This document shows positions 21,997 to 22,194 of a DNA stretch of 22,194 bases, piece after piece. The stretch is taken from the NCBI GenBank assembly GCA_041744375.1, contig JBGTLA010000031.1, positions 1 to 22,194 of the forward strand, in the 5' to 3' direction. The first letter of the stretch is position 1, and each line of letters begins with the position of its first letter. The stretch is from JBGTLA01 sp041744375 (GTDB taxonomy: Bacteria > Actinomycetota > Acidimicrobiia > Spongiisociales > ZC4RG35). The position numbers were made by a program, and so were the translations under genes. A model generated the notes under the pieces. That model saw only the letters and a list, made by a program, of their open reading frames with translations. It was not told the origin of the DNA and searched no databases.

Positions 21997-22194
21997 ATGG
22001 CCAAGGGCGACATCGTCGAACGAGTAGTCACCTACGTGGTGAAAGAGATCGTCGACAATCCCGACGACGTGTCGGTGACGATCATCGAGCAGGGACCCGA
22101 CGAGGTCCTGGCCGAGGTGCGGACGGCCAAATCGGACATGGGCCGCGTCATCGGACGCCGGGGCCGGGTGGCCCGGGCCATCCGGGCGGTGGCC
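21997..22194 (+). CDS. khpA: KH-domain RNA-binding protein KhpA-like (runs off window)
   Basis: Small single-KH protein usually found between rpsP and rimM; KhpA family members bind RNA, often with KhpB/Jag. The first 66 residues are visible: an N-terminal helix E-R-V-V-T-Y-V-V-K-E-I-V-D-N-P-D-D-V, then strand residues and the KH loop G-R-V-I-G-R-R-G-R-V-A-R-A-I-R, which contains the GxxG signature (G-R-R-G). I chose ATG 21997 because GGAGGA (21985-21990) lies six bases before it; the in-frame ATG at 21991 sits too close to that sequence. The C-terminus, about 10-15 residues in typical members, lies beyond the window. Confidence 0.93.
   Translation, partial: MAKGDIVERVVTYVVKEIVDNPDDVSVTIIEQGPDEVLAEVRTAKSDMGRVIGRRGRVARAIRAVA

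Overview
The window looks like a chromosomal piece of a high-GC Gram-positive bacterium (Actinomycetota). I lean towards an Acidimicrobiia-like lineage, but that is inference. The support is the order ffh - rpsP - KH-domain gene, many GTG/TTG starts, strong G/C third-position bias in the housekeeping genes, and an S-layer-homology-like repeat built around G-C-N-P-P and Y/F-C-P motifs.

Layout. Bases 1-246 are the end of an IS630-type insertion sequence, cut by the window edge, which has landed inside a polysaccharide pyruvyl transferase gene. Bases 185-7926 (all minus strand) hold a surface-glycan block: an ABC flippase/exporter, then an overlapping run neuB-neuC-neuA, two glycosyltransferases (GT4, GT2) and the interrupted pyruvyl transferase. 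NeuC, NeuB and NeuA together are enough to make CMP-N-acetylneuraminic acid (or a close nonulosonate) from UDP-GlcNAc. The block therefore probably makes a sialic-acid-like glycan, with the GTs assembling it and the ABC protein moving it across the membrane. Bases 8058-8912 (+) encode an orphan ParB-fold-like protein. Bases 8942-11998 (-) encode a secreted SLH-repeat/beta-helix protein related to CEMIP-type proteins and a NodB-type polysaccharide deacetylase. Bases 12090-14125 (+) encode a sulfotransferase and a second GT4 glycosyltransferase, in a TAATG overlap.

Bases 14132-16671 form a recombination scar. The last 139-141 bp of the ppc gene occur twice in the same orientation, about 2.4 kb apart. 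Between the copies lies a pair of alpha/beta-hydrolase-fold genes like the exosortase-system-associated hydrolases 2 and 1, plus a relic of a transposase N-terminus. This looks like the border where the variable glycan region meets the conserved chromosome.

Bases 16532-22194 are ordinary core genome, visibly more GC-rich than the left part: a TetR-like regulator and ppc (minus), then ffh, rpsP and a khpA-like gene (plus). The rpsP leader carries a plausible extended -10 promoter and two stem-loops. No tRNA, rRNA or CRISPR array was seen. The most noteworthy points are the ppc 3'-end duplication around the hydrolase module, the SLH/CEMIP-like protein, the mirrored 16-bp leaders of the divergent deacetylase and sulfotransferase genes, and the IS insertion that puts the transposase start inside the stop codon of the broken gene.
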